64,000 bases of DNA from Lachnospiraceae bacterium G41 (lineage in GTDB: Bacteria > Bacillota > Clostridia > Lachnospirales > Lachnospiraceae): contig FNEU01000001.1 in the NCBI GenBank assembly GCA_900100245.1, positions 1-64,000 on the forward strand. The letters are read 5' to 3'. The notes beneath the pieces are model-generated. The model saw nothing but the letters and a program-made list of their open reading frames with translations, ran no database searches and was not told where the DNA came from. Shown piece by piece: positions 1-7,313 of this stretch (its first letter is position 1; the number at the start of each line of letters is the position of its first letter). The translations under genes were made by a program, and so were the position numbers.

Positions 1-288
1 GACCAGGGCTGGCAGTATCAGATGAAGCCTTATCAGAAAAGATTAAAAGATAAAGGCATTATTCAAAGTATGTCCAGAAAAGGTAACTGCTTGGATAATT
101 CTGTAATGGAAAACTTTTTCGGTTTATTAAAAAGTGAAATGTTTTATCGCCATAAGTTCAATTCAACAGATGAACTTATAGTTGCCATAAAAGAATATAT
201 AGATTATTACAACAATAAAAGGATAAAAGAAAAACTAAAAGGACTTAGTCCTGTACAATACAGAACTAAGTCCATAGAAGTAGCTTAA
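1..288 (+). mobile_element. IS3-family transposase OrfB, C-terminal part (left end outside window)
   Basis: The reading frame is open from base 1 and ends at 286-288. It starts with DQGWQYQ, followed by SRKGNCLDNSVMENFFG and a tail with YYNNKR and LSPVQYR. These are the last part of the rve integrase core (DDE fold) of IS3/IS150-group OrfB, including the catalytic Glu in the VMENFFG motif. About 95 residues are present of a family length near 280, so the gene is cut by the window edge rather than proven broken. The enzyme would cut and join the IS ends through a circular intermediate. The matching IS right terminal repeat follows at 303-327, so the element appears intact at this end. Confidence 0.93.
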
Positions 289-302
289 ACAATTAATTAA
301 AG

Positions 303-327
303 TGTCCAACATTTGGGGTTCACTTCA
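303..327 (+). repeat. IS3-family right terminal inverted repeat
   Basis: Fifteen bases after the transposase stop lies a 25-base segment running TGTCCAACATTTGGGG to GGTTCACTTCA. Read on the other strand it starts TGAAGTGAACCCC and ends GGACA, the usual form of IS3/IS150-group ends, which finish in CA. The three A bases at 328-330 could be the target duplication, but the other end is not in the window. Confidence 0.8.
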
Positions 328-355
328 AAAGAGTCGGGATTTTTTATTGCTTAAA

Positions 356-793
356 TTATTTTTTCTGAAGCACATCGCCCATGTAATTGATACATTTAAT
401 CGCTTCGTTGTAATTTGCTTTACCTGCATTAAACATTTCTTCGTTATATTCTTCATCCAATGCGCCATGAAAGCACGTAGAAGAGTTTGCAATATAGGTT
501 GTTGCTTTATCCGAAAGCATCTTGCAGTCCTTAAATTCCTTTGGCGGTTCAACCTTTGAAAATTCTTCAAATGCATCTTCCAAATTATCCAAAGAATCGT
601 ATAATTCTTGCTTGTAATTATCTTTATTTGTATCAATTGTATCTATTATTGCTCCGGTTGTAACTATCTGCTCATAGAGCTTTTCTACTTCTTTGTGATA
701 CTCATCGTATTTGTTAGTCTTGTCTGTACATGCGCACATACACAGAACACCAAGAGCTACAAAAATACCGAGAGCATATTTCTTAATTCTCAT
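356..793 (-). CDS. Small putative lipoprotein of unknown function
   Basis: This 145-residue protein begins with MRIKKYALGIFVALGVL and a cysteine cluster (LCMCAC) that fits a lipoprotein signal peptide with lipobox. The mature part is acidic, helical and cysteine-poor, with segments such as YDEYHKEVEKLYEQI and DNLEDAFEEF that suggest a helical bundle. I do not recognise a family. It is transcribed away from ilvB, and its stop lies only 28 bases from the end of the IS3 element, so the insertion replaced whatever originally lay just downstream of it. The start has a Shine-Dalgarno-like GGAGGAA just upstream (around 796-802). The lipid-anchored location is inferred from the signal only. Confidence 0.72.
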   Translation of the reverse strand: MRIKKYALGIFVALGVLCMCACTDKTNKYDEYHKEVEKLYEQIVTTGAIIDTIDTNKDNYKQELYDSLDNLEDAFEEFSKVEPPKEFKDCKMLSDKATTYIANSSTCFHGALDEEYNEEMFNAGKANYNEAIKCINYMGDVLQKK

Positions 794-948
794 ATGTTCC
801 TCCGATTCACATTACATAGTAATGATACCTTGTTAAAAATACCATATTTTGTGTTTTTTTGCAACAAACAATTATTGAATAGGTAATTGTTTTATGATAG
901 TATTAAATAGGTGTTTTATATAAAAAAGTAGTATTTTCGGAGGTATTT

Positions 949-2574
949 ATGAACGGCGCAAGCCTTCTTGTAAAATCGCTCGAATGTGAAAATGTGGATG
1001 TTCTTTTTGGATATCCCGGTGTTTCTATTTGCCCGTTTTTTGATAAATTAACCGACTCAAAGATTCATCCTGTGCTCGTAAGACATGAGGTAAATGCCGC
1101 ACATGAAGCAAACGGTTATTACAGAAGTTCGGGGAAACCCGGTGTTTGTGTATCAAGCTCAGGTCCGGGCGCGACCAATCTTATTACCGGTATTGCAACC
1201 GCTTTTGCAGACAGTATTCCTCTTATTGTTATTACAGGACAGGTAAAGAGTGAGCATATCGGTTCGGATCTGTTCCAGGAAGCCGATATTGTTGGCGCCT
1301 GCGAATCTTTTGTTAAATATTCTTATCTTGTTAAAAACGCTTCTCTTATTCCCAAAACCGTAAAAGAAGCCTTTCATATAGCAACCACAGGTCGTAAAGG
1401 TCCGGTTTTAATTGATATTCCCGTTGACATTCTTTTAGAAGAAGGCCTTGAATTTAATTATCCCGAAACAGTCAATTTAAGAACATATAAGCCTACAGTT
1501 AAAGGCCATGCGGTACAGATTAAGAAGATTATCAATGAACTTTCCAAAGCTGAGAGACCTATTATTATGGTCGGTGGCGGTGTAAAGCTTTCCGGTGCGA
1601 AAGAAGAAGTTCTTGCTTTCTCTAAGAAGCACAACATACCTTTTGTATCCACTCTAATGGGCCTCGGCATTGGTTATGAGGATAATCCCTTATATATTGG
1701 TATGGTTGGAAATAACGGCTCTAAATACGCAAATAAAGCCATTAACGATGCTGATTGTCTGATTGTTGCAGGCGCGAGAGTAGCAGACAGAGCAGTAAAA
1801 CAGCCTGACTTAATTACAAAAGACAAAACTTTGATTCATATAGATGTCGATCCGGCAGAAATCGGCAAAAATGCAGGTCCGAATATTCCTGTAGTAGGCG
1901 ATTTAAAAGAAGTATTCGATGAGCTTAACTGTTTTGAAGAAAAGTTTGATTTCTCAGACTGGGTTCAAAGAATCAATACTTATAAACAAACCAGAGTCGG
2001 AAACAAAGAAACAACAAATCTTTATGTTGATCCCAAGGAGTTTGTATATGAGCTTTCAAGCCGACTAAAAAATGAATCGATATTAGTTACCGATGTGGGC
2101 CAGAATCAAATTTATGCATGCTCCAATTTCGTATCACAGGGCGCTGATTTTGTTACTTCAGGCGGATTCGGCTGCATGGGATTTTCGCTTCCTGCGGCGA
2201 TAGGCGCCAAGATAGGAAATCCCGATAAAAATGTTCTTTCTTTAAACGGTGACGGAGCATTGCAGATGTCTATGTGCGAGCTTTCGACATTAAAGCAGGA
2301 AAATCTTGATATAAAGATAGTTGTATTTAATAACAAGTCTCTTGGAATGATAAAAGAGTATCAGCATCTTAAATACAACAACAATTATACTTTTAACGAG
2401 CTTAACGGCCTTCCGCATTTTGAAAAGATTGCAGAAGCTTATGATATAGAATACAAAGAATGTCATTCCAATGATGAAATGGATGAATGCATTGAATGGC
2501 TTTTAAATTCAAAAGATACTTGTATTCTTGAACTTAACGTTGACAGAGATGCATTTACATGCATGAATATGTAA
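949..2574 (+). CDS. ilvB: Acetolactate synthase large subunit
   Basis: The 541-residue protein is a full-length ThDP-dependent enzyme that joins two pyruvates to acetolactate, or pyruvate and 2-oxobutyrate to acetohydroxybutyrate, the first committed step to valine, leucine and isoleucine. The N-terminal pyrimidine-binding domain has GYPG near residue 22 and the catalytic Glu in RHEVNAAHEANGY near 50. The C-terminal domain has the ThDP/Mg motif GDGALQMSMCEL near 440 ending in FNNKSLG. A good RBS (CGGAGG) precedes the ATG. The regulatory subunit gene follows after 19 bases, which argues for the biosynthetic enzyme rather than the catabolic AlsS. No other ilv or leu gene is in the window. Confidence 0.95.
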   Translation: MNGASLLVKSLECENVDVLFGYPGVSICPFFDKLTDSKIHPVLVRHEVNAAHEANGYYRSSGKPGVCVSSSGPGATNLITGIATAFADSIPLIVITGQVKSEHIGSDLFQEADIVGACESFVKYSYLVKNASLIPKTVKEAFHIATTGRKGPVLIDIPVDILLEEGLEFNYPETVNLRTYKPTVKGHAVQIKKIINELSKAERPIIMVGGGVKLSGAKEEVLAFSKKHNIPFVSTLMGLGIGYEDNPLYIGMVGNNGSKYANKAINDADCLIVAGARVADRAVKQPDLITKDKTLIHIDVDPAEIGKNAGPNIPVVGDLKEVFDELNCFEEKFDFSDWVQRINTYKQTRVGNKETTNLYVDPKEFVYELSSRLKNESILVTDVGQNQIYACSNFVSQGADFVTSGGFGCMGFSLPAAIGAKIGNPDKNVLSLNGDGALQMSMCELSTLKQENLDIKIVVFNNKSLGMIKEYQHLKYNNNYTFNELNGLPHFEKIAEAYDIEYKECHSNDEMDECIEWLLNSKDTCILELNVDRDAFTCMNM

Positions 2575-2593
2575 TTTCGGAGTAATTTTTCGT

Positions 2594-3070
2594 ATGAAAA
2601 GGATTTTTTCCGTTTCGGTTGAAAACAGATTTGGTGTATTAAGCAAGGTTTCTTCTTTATTCGCAAGAAGAGGCTATAATATCGAGAGTCTTACTGTGGG
2701 CGAAACTCATGATCCCACGATTTCAAACATGACTATTGTTTCAAGCGGTTCACCTCACGATCTTGAGCAGATTGAAAAACAGTTAAATAAAAAACTTGAT
2801 GTCATTAAGGTTCGTACCTTCAAGGAAGAGGAAGCCGTTGCAAGAGAGCTTATTTTAGTTAAGATTAAGTACACTGCGGCCAACAGAAGTGAAATAATTG
2901 AAATATGTCAGATTACAAAAGCTGAAATCGTAGATACGACCGACAGCAATATGATACTTCTTTTATGCGATACTCCCGATCGCGTGGATAAATTCATCGA
3001 TATGCTCAAGAAATTCAGCATCATCGAACTTTCGCGTACCGGTACTCTTGCTATGAAAAAGTGTAAGTAA
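2594..3070 (+). CDS. ilvN: Acetolactate synthase small (regulatory) subunit
   Basis: The protein has 158 residues, the normal size. It starts with an ACT domain (MKRIFSVSVENRFGVLSKVSSLFARRGYNIESL is the typical strand-helix-strand, residues 1-33) and has the C-terminal small-subunit domain (DTTDSNMILLLCDTPDRVDKFI). It binds IlvB and normally carries valine feedback inhibition. It lies 19 bases after ilvB, in the same transcript. Four bases separate it from the following NusG-II gene, so that gene is probably co-transcribed although it is not obviously related in function. Confidence 0.94.
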   Translation: MKRIFSVSVENRFGVLSKVSSLFARRGYNIESLTVGETHDPTISNMTIVSSGSPHDLEQIEKQLNKKLDVIKVRTFKEEEAVARELILVKIKYTAANRSEIIEICQITKAEIVDTTDSNMILLLCDTPDRVDKFIDMLKKFSIIELSRTGTLAMKKCK

Positions 3071-3074
3071 AATT

Positions 3075-3431
3075 ATGAAAAAACACGATATTATTCTTTT
3101 AGTTGTAATAATAATAGTTTTACTGCCTATAGCAATTATACTTTTAAATTTGGGCAAAGGCGGTTATGCGATAGTAAAAATAAACGGCCGAGTAATGAAA
3201 ACAATCAGCCTTAATAAAGACGGACTTTATGCCTATGTTACCGATTATGGTTATAACAAAATAGAAGTAAAAGACGGAAAAGTAAGAGTTTTTGAAGCTG
3301 ACTGCCCCAATCAGGACTGCGTTAACAAGGGTTATATTGAAAGAAATGGTGAATCAATCATTTGCCTTCCGCACAAATTTGAAGTAACCATTAAATCAAA
3401 GGATGACGATTATGATGTCATCGTTCAGTAA
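3075..3431 (+). CDS. Membrane-anchored NusG domain II protein
   Basis: The 118-residue protein has one N-terminal membrane helix (residues 6-25, IILLVVIIIVLLPIAIILL) and then a small beta-rich domain matching the NusG_II family: a YAIVKINGRVMKTI strand pair, the ADCPNQDCVNKGYI cysteine motif and a closing SIICLPHKFEV. The domain should face outside. Its biochemical role is unknown. In Clostridia this family is usually next to the Gx-transporter, as here (4-base gap), and often near FMN-transfer or electron-transport genes, so a link to a membrane cofactor process is an inference from neighbourhood only. Confidence 0.85.
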   Translation: MKKHDIILLVVIIIVLLPIAIILLNLGKGGYAIVKINGRVMKTISLNKDGLYAYVTDYGYNKIEVKDGKVRVFEADCPNQDCVNKGYIERNGESIICLPHKFEVTIKSKDDDYDVIVQ

Positions 3432-3435
3432 ATAA

Positions 3436-3939
3436 ATGAAAAAAACTGTCAAATTAACTTTTTTAGGATTGTTCACCGCCGTTGCACTGGTACTTTCATT
3501 CCTTGAAACATTAATTCCGAATATGGTACCGATACCCGGATTTAAATTGGGACTTGCAAATTTTGCGGTTCTTTTAGCATTATATCTGTTCGGGTTTAAA
3601 GAAGCGGTAATAGTTGATGTATGTCGAATAATTCTGGCTGCATTATTGTTCGGTAATTTCTTTTCGTTCTGGTATGCGTTAACGGGTGCTGCATTTGCCC
3701 TTGTAATCGAACTTATTATAAAAAAGACCGACAAGTTTTCGCCCATCGGAGTTTCGGTATTTGGTGCGATATTCCATAATTTAGGACAGTTTTTGGTGGC
3801 TGTAATAATTTTAAAATCCTTTGGAATACTTTATTATCTGCCTTTTACATTGCTTTTCTGCGTGCTTTCAGGCGCATTAAACGGTTATTTGGTATTGATA
3901 TTAAAAGACAGACTTAAATTCCTTAAAAAGACCGATTGA
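3436..3939 (+). CDS. Gx transporter family / heptaprenyl diphosphate synthase component I-like membrane protein
   Basis: This is a 167-residue integral membrane protein with about five helices and the conserved family features: LETLIPNMVPIPGFKLGLANF near residues 25-46, RIILAALLFGNFFSF near 68 and GAIFHNLGQ near 112. It fits the family named after heptaprenyl diphosphate synthase component I but now usually called Gx transporter. The real substrate is unknown and the prenyl-synthase name is probably misleading, since no component II gene is nearby. It shares an operon with the NusG-II gene before it and the lipoprotein after it (1-base gap). Confidence 0.85.
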   Translation: MKKTVKLTFLGLFTAVALVLSFLETLIPNMVPIPGFKLGLANFAVLLALYLFGFKEAVIVDVCRIILAALLFGNFFSFWYALTGAAFALVIELIIKKTDKFSPIGVSVFGAIFHNLGQFLVAVIILKSFGILYYLPFTLLFCVLSGALNGYLVLILKDRLKFLKKTD

Positions 3940-3940
3940 A

Positions 3941-4441
3941 ATGAAAAAACTATATTTAATATTACCTGTAATTCTTGCTATATTTTGCACAGCATGTGCT
4001 ACATCGCCCGAGTTTACAGAGTTTGTCCCGATAGAGAGTCTCGAAGAAGATAAGATTTATTATTTTGACAATGCTTTTTATTCTTTCGATTATCCGGGCA
4101 AAAAGGTAAATGAGTTTTATACAGATAAATTCATAAAAGAAGATGACCGCATTCCTTTCGAAGGAATTTTTATTGGAGCTCCGATATCAGGAGAAATGCA
4201 TTTTGATAAAACAAAAGATGAGCCTGTAGTTGAGTATATAACTTTCGTTGTTTACGAAGATGATTTATCTCAATATGACTGCCAGGAGTATTTATATAAT
4301 ACATACGGAGCACTTATAGCCGAGGGAGCTGAAGACGATATTGACGGACAGATTTACTGGAGAAGATATTTTACAGGTCAGAAACTTCTTAAATATTCAA
4401 AGAAGGCGAAAGACGATTTTTATACGATAACTGTTGAGTAG
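3941..4441 (+). CDS. Putative lipoprotein, unknown function
   Basis: The 166-residue protein has a signal peptide ending in a possible lipobox (LAIFCTAC, Cys near residue 19). The exported part is acidic with many aromatic residues, for example DKIYYFDNAFYSFDYPGKKVNEFY, and no recognisable domain. The position directly after the Gx transporter suggests co-transcription. The Cys at the -3 position is not the commonest lipobox residue, so lipid attachment is likely but not certain. Confidence 0.7.
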   Translation: MKKLYLILPVILAIFCTACATSPEFTEFVPIESLEEDKIYYFDNAFYSFDYPGKKVNEFYTDKFIKEDDRIPFEGIFIGAPISGEMHFDKTKDEPVVEYITFVVYEDDLSQYDCQEYLYNTYGALIAEGAEDDIDGQIYWRRYFTGQKLLKYSKKAKDDFYTITVE

Positions 4442-4467
4442 AATATTGGTACTTTTGGGGGATTATT

Positions 4468-4815
4468 TTGAGCAATAAAGGAATAGAAACTGAAATTGAC
4501 CATAAACACAAAGAAAAAATAGGACTCTTATTATTAACAGTTCCGATATTGGTAAATATTATTTCTATTTTTACTGTTATTTGCGGAATGGCAAGTGAAA
4601 ACAGAAATTCTACGTATCTTTTATTGTTTATTTCATTAATTTTACCATTTATTGGTTTTATATTCTCATTTGCCACACAAAAGATTTATTTTGGAAAGAT
4701 TAAAGTTTGGTGGATTGTATGTTTAATCATTAATATATCTTTCTATGTAATTTACTTTCTGTTTGTTTCATTTGTAGGCTTAGTATATAGAATATTTTTG
4801 GGTACAGTCAATTAA
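4468..4815 (+). CDS. Small membrane protein, tandem paralogue A
   Basis: The 115-residue protein starts at a TTG codon preceded by GGGGGA. It has a charged N-terminus (HKHKEKIG) followed by four predicted membrane helices. It is clearly related to the next gene: both have a PILVNII helix start near residue 25, a central IFS or IYS followed by QKIYF, and a final helix beginning W-I-V/I-x-x-I-I-N-I. No family is recognised. It has no visible catalytic motif. The pair looks like a local duplication inserted between the lipoprotein gene and ruvA. Confidence 0.65.
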   Translation: MSNKGIETEIDHKHKEKIGLLLLTVPILVNIISIFTVICGMASENRNSTYLLLFISLILPFIGFIFSFATQKIYFGKIKVWWIVCLIINISFYVIYFLFVSFVGLVYRIFLGTVN

Positions 4816-4825
4816 TAGATTAATT

Positions 4826-5197
4826 ATGAATGATGATATTTTTAACGATGAATCATTAAAGAAAAAAATTAAAGATCACGAGAGGCAAGGCAGATTATTT
4901 GCGTTAGCTCCGATATTGGTAAATATCATTGCCATAGTATCCTTTATTTGTGCGTTAGCTTTTGCAGGAAATACTAATGTATCTTTTATCTTGATATTAG
5001 TCCCCGGATTTATATTTCCAATAATGGCTTTTATTTATTCACTCATAATACAAAAAATATATTTTGAATGTCCTAAACCCTTTTGGATAATTGGATTTAT
5101 TATAAATATTATAATTTTTGTTTTTTACTCACTTGGCATTTTTATATGGGGATTTATCTTTTTTATCTTTAGCGGATTTAATTTTTTCTGCTGGTGA
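4826..5197 (+). CDS. Small membrane protein, tandem paralogue B
   Basis: The 123-residue protein is the second copy of the duplicated pair, starting 11 bases after copy A. It has a charged N-terminus (SLKKKIKDHERQGR) and four helices. It keeps the APILVNIIAIVSFICALA helix, the QKIYFECPKPFWIIGFIINI segment and an aromatic C-terminus (FFIFSGFNFFCW). The cytoplasmic N-terminus and the QKIYF loop are the most conserved points between the two copies and so the best candidates for functional sites. Function unknown. It precedes ruvA by 36 bases. Confidence 0.68.
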   Translation: MNDDIFNDESLKKKIKDHERQGRLFALAPILVNIIAIVSFICALAFAGNTNVSFILILVPGFIFPIMAFIYSLIIQKIYFECPKPFWIIGFIINIIIFVFYSLGIFIWGFIFFIFSGFNFFCW

Positions 5198-5233
5198 TTT
5201 TTAATCTTTGAATTATTGTAATGGAGATTACTT

Positions 5234-5821
5234 ATGTATGGTTTTATAAAGGGTACAATAGATTATATAAAAAATAATCAAGTATGTATTGATACCGGAA
5301 ACGTCGGTTATCTGGTAAATATATCTGAGAAAACTTACAACGAATTACTCACAGAGTCTGACGAAGTTAAGCTTTATACATACACGAGCGTTAGAGAAGA
5401 TGACATTTCATTGTATGGATTCCTTTCTCTTGAAGAACTAGATTTTTACAAGCTTTTGATTGGAGTAAATTCAATTGGACCTAAGCTCGGAATGAGCGTT
5501 CTTTCGTATTTTACAATTAGTGAACTTGTAACATACATAGTTAATAAAGATGCTAAGGCAATTTCAAAAGCTCCGGGGCTTGGCGCAAAATCTGCAGAAA
5601 AGATTATTATAGATCTTAAAGATAAAGTATCTGCATTCTCGGTAGATGAAGTTGAATACGTAAAAGAAGCAGAAGATGATGAAACTGTAAATGAATGTAT
5701 TGATGCATTAATATCTTTGGGCTTTAAGAAGAAAGATGCACAGATTGCAGTTAAAAAAGTCGGGGATTATACAGATTTATCCGATTTACTTTCTAAAGCT
5801 TTAATGTTTTTTGATAATTGA
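5234..5821 (+). CDS. ruvA: Holliday junction branch migration protein RuvA
   Basis: The 195-residue protein has the three RuvA domains: the N-terminal OB fold ([20 protein letters not shown]), the double helix-hairpin-helix core ([17 protein letters not shown] and [22 protein letters not shown]) and the C-terminal RuvB-binding domain ([22 protein letters not shown]). It forms tetramers on four-way junctions and loads RuvB. The stop overlaps the region just before ruvB, so the two are co-translated. No ruvC is nearby, as expected for Bacillota, which use RecU. Confidence 0.96.
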   Translation: MYGFIKGTIDYIKNNQVCIDTGNVGYLVNISEKTYNELLTESDEVKLYTYTSVREDDISLYGFLSLEELDFYKLLIGVNSIGPKLGMSVLSYFTISELVTYIVNKDAKAISKAPGLGAKSAEKIIIDLKDKVSAFSVDEVEYVKEAEDDETVNECIDALISLGFKKKDAQIAVKKVGDYTDLSDLLSKALMFFDN

Positions 5822-5829
5822 GAGGTTCT

Positions 5830-6822
5830 ATGAGCAGAACAATAGAAACAAAACTTACAAAAGAAGATGTATTAATTGAAAAAGGATTAAGGCCTGTAAG
5901 GCTTTCGGATTATCTTGGCCAGGAAAAGATTAAGTCTTCGCTGGATATTTCGATTAAGGCTGCAAAGCTAAGAAATGAGCCCCTGGATCATATTCTTTTA
6001 TACGGGCCTCCCGGACTTGGCAAAACTACGTTAGCGCAGATTCTGGCTAACGAAATGGGCGTAAATATTAAGATTTCCTCTGGCCCTGCAATTGAAAAGC
6101 CCGGAGATATTGCTGCGATATTAAACGGTTTAAAACCCGGAGATATCCTTTTCATCGATGAAATTCACAGACTTAACAGAGTAGTTGAAGAAGTACTTTA
6201 TTCTGCAATGGAAGATTTCTGCATCGATATCATGATAGGAAAAGGTCCCGCGGCTAAAAGTGTTCGAATGAAATTGCCGAAGTTTACATTAATTGGTGCT
6301 ACAACACGTATTGGTATGCTGACGGCTCCTCTTCGTGACAGATTCGGTGAAATTCATAAGCTTGAATATTATTCGATAGATGAGCTTTCAAGAATAGTCA
6401 TGAAATCTGCTATAAGGCTTGATACTTCGCTTGATATTGAATCAGCATCAGAACTTGCAAGAAGATCGAGAGGTACGCCCAGAATTGCAAACAGACTCTT
6501 AAAAAGAGTAAGGGATTATGCTTTGGTTGCAAACGAAGGCGTTATTTCAAAGCAGATTACGGACGAGTGTCTTGATATGCTTGATATTGACAAATACGGA
6601 CTCGATGCTACCGACAGAAAATATCTTGAAATGATTATTGAACGTTTCAAAGGAGGCCCCGTCGGACTTGAAACTTTGGCGGCTTCGCTTTCCGAAGAAA
6701 CCGAAACAATAGAAGATGTTTACGAACCTTATTTGTTACAGCTTGGATTTATTCAGAGGACCCCTAAAGGTAGAGTTGCATCCGACCTTTCTTACGCACA
6801 TCTTGGGCTTGAAAAGGATTAA
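5830..6822 (+). CDS. ruvB: Holliday junction branch migration DNA helicase RuvB
   Basis: I place the start at the ATG at 5830, after GAGAGG, giving 330 residues. A TTG at 5818 would add four residues but has no RBS. The AAA+ core shows Walker A ([15 protein letters not shown]), Walker B ([12 protein letters not shown]), sensor 1 ([19 protein letters not shown], including the arginine finger region) and the winged-helix C-terminus ending near [13 protein letters not shown]. It is the ATP-driven motor for branch migration with RuvA, whose gene it follows by 8 bases. Confidence 0.97.
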   Translation: MSRTIETKLTKEDVLIEKGLRPVRLSDYLGQEKIKSSLDISIKAAKLRNEPLDHILLYGPPGLGKTTLAQILANEMGVNIKISSGPAIEKPGDIAAILNGLKPGDILFIDEIHRLNRVVEEVLYSAMEDFCIDIMIGKGPAAKSVRMKLPKFTLIGATTRIGMLTAPLRDRFGEIHKLEYYSIDELSRIVMKSAIRLDTSLDIESASELARRSRGTPRIANRLLKRVRDYALVANEGVISKQITDECLDMLDIDKYGLDATDRKYLEMIIERFKGGPVGLETLAASLSEETETIEDVYEPYLLQLGFIQRTPKGRVASDLSYAHLGLEKD

Positions 6823-6875
6823 TTATTTTTGTATACTTTTATTTGATTTTAAATAACAATACGGGGTATGTTTAA

Positions 6876-7253
6876 ATGACCGGCAAAAGCGAAATTGAAG
6901 TAATTATTGGTGGCAAGGTTTATTATATTTCCGGATATGAATCCGAGGAATATTTACAGAAAGTTGCATCTTATATAAATTCCAAAATAAGCGATTTTGA
7001 AGGCGAAGATGCTTATAAAAGACTCAACAGTCAGTATCAGAATCTTCTTTTGCTCTTAAATATGGCTGACGATTATTTTAAAGCCAAGGCGAGAATCGAT
7101 TTGCTTGAAGAAGAGCTTGCTTCGAAAGACAACGATTTATGCAATATCAAGCACGAACTCATATCGACACAGATTAAGCTTGATAATGCAAAGACCGAAA
7201 TCATATCGAAAGACAATATGATAGCAAGACTTGAAGGCGATTGGAATAAATAA
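6876..7253 (+). CDS. zapA: Cell division protein ZapA
   Basis: The 125-residue protein fits ZapA: an N-terminal globular part (EVIIGGKVYYISGYESEEYLQKVASYINSKI) with the R/Y-rich strand pair and a C-terminal coiled coil (residues ~60-120, KARIDLLEEELASKDNDL). It promotes bundling of FtsZ filaments at the division site. The coiled coil is longer than in classical Bacillus ZapA (about 85 residues), which is common in Clostridia. A clear terminator follows at 7258, so it ends a transcription unit. Confidence 0.85.
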   Translation: MTGKSEIEVIIGGKVYYISGYESEEYLQKVASYINSKISDFEGEDAYKRLNSQYQNLLLLLNMADDYFKAKARIDLLEEELASKDNDLCNIKHELISTQIKLDNAKTEIISKDNMIARLEGDWNK

Positions 7254-7257
7254 AAGA

Positions 7258-7287
7258 AAACCGTATGATTTTTCATGCGGTTTTTTC
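7258..7287 (+). terminator. Rho-independent terminator after zapA
   Basis: A stem AACCGTATGA / TCATGCGGTT with one G-T pair and a T-rich loop is followed by TTTTTTC. It separates zapA from the U32 peptidase gene. Confidence 0.82.
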
Positions 7288-7313
7288 ATGTCTATTTCTT
7301 TTATGAGGTTATG

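Noticed and set aside
794-948. T-box or leucine-type attenuator before ilvB
   Set aside because: The gap is only 155 bases, with no T-box consensus, no leader peptide rich in Leu/Ile/Val and no terminator hairpin.
7275-7313. Upstream ATG that would extend the U32 peptidase by 13 residues
   Set aside because: It lies in the terminator arm and T run after zapA, and GAGG just before 7314 fits the internal start.
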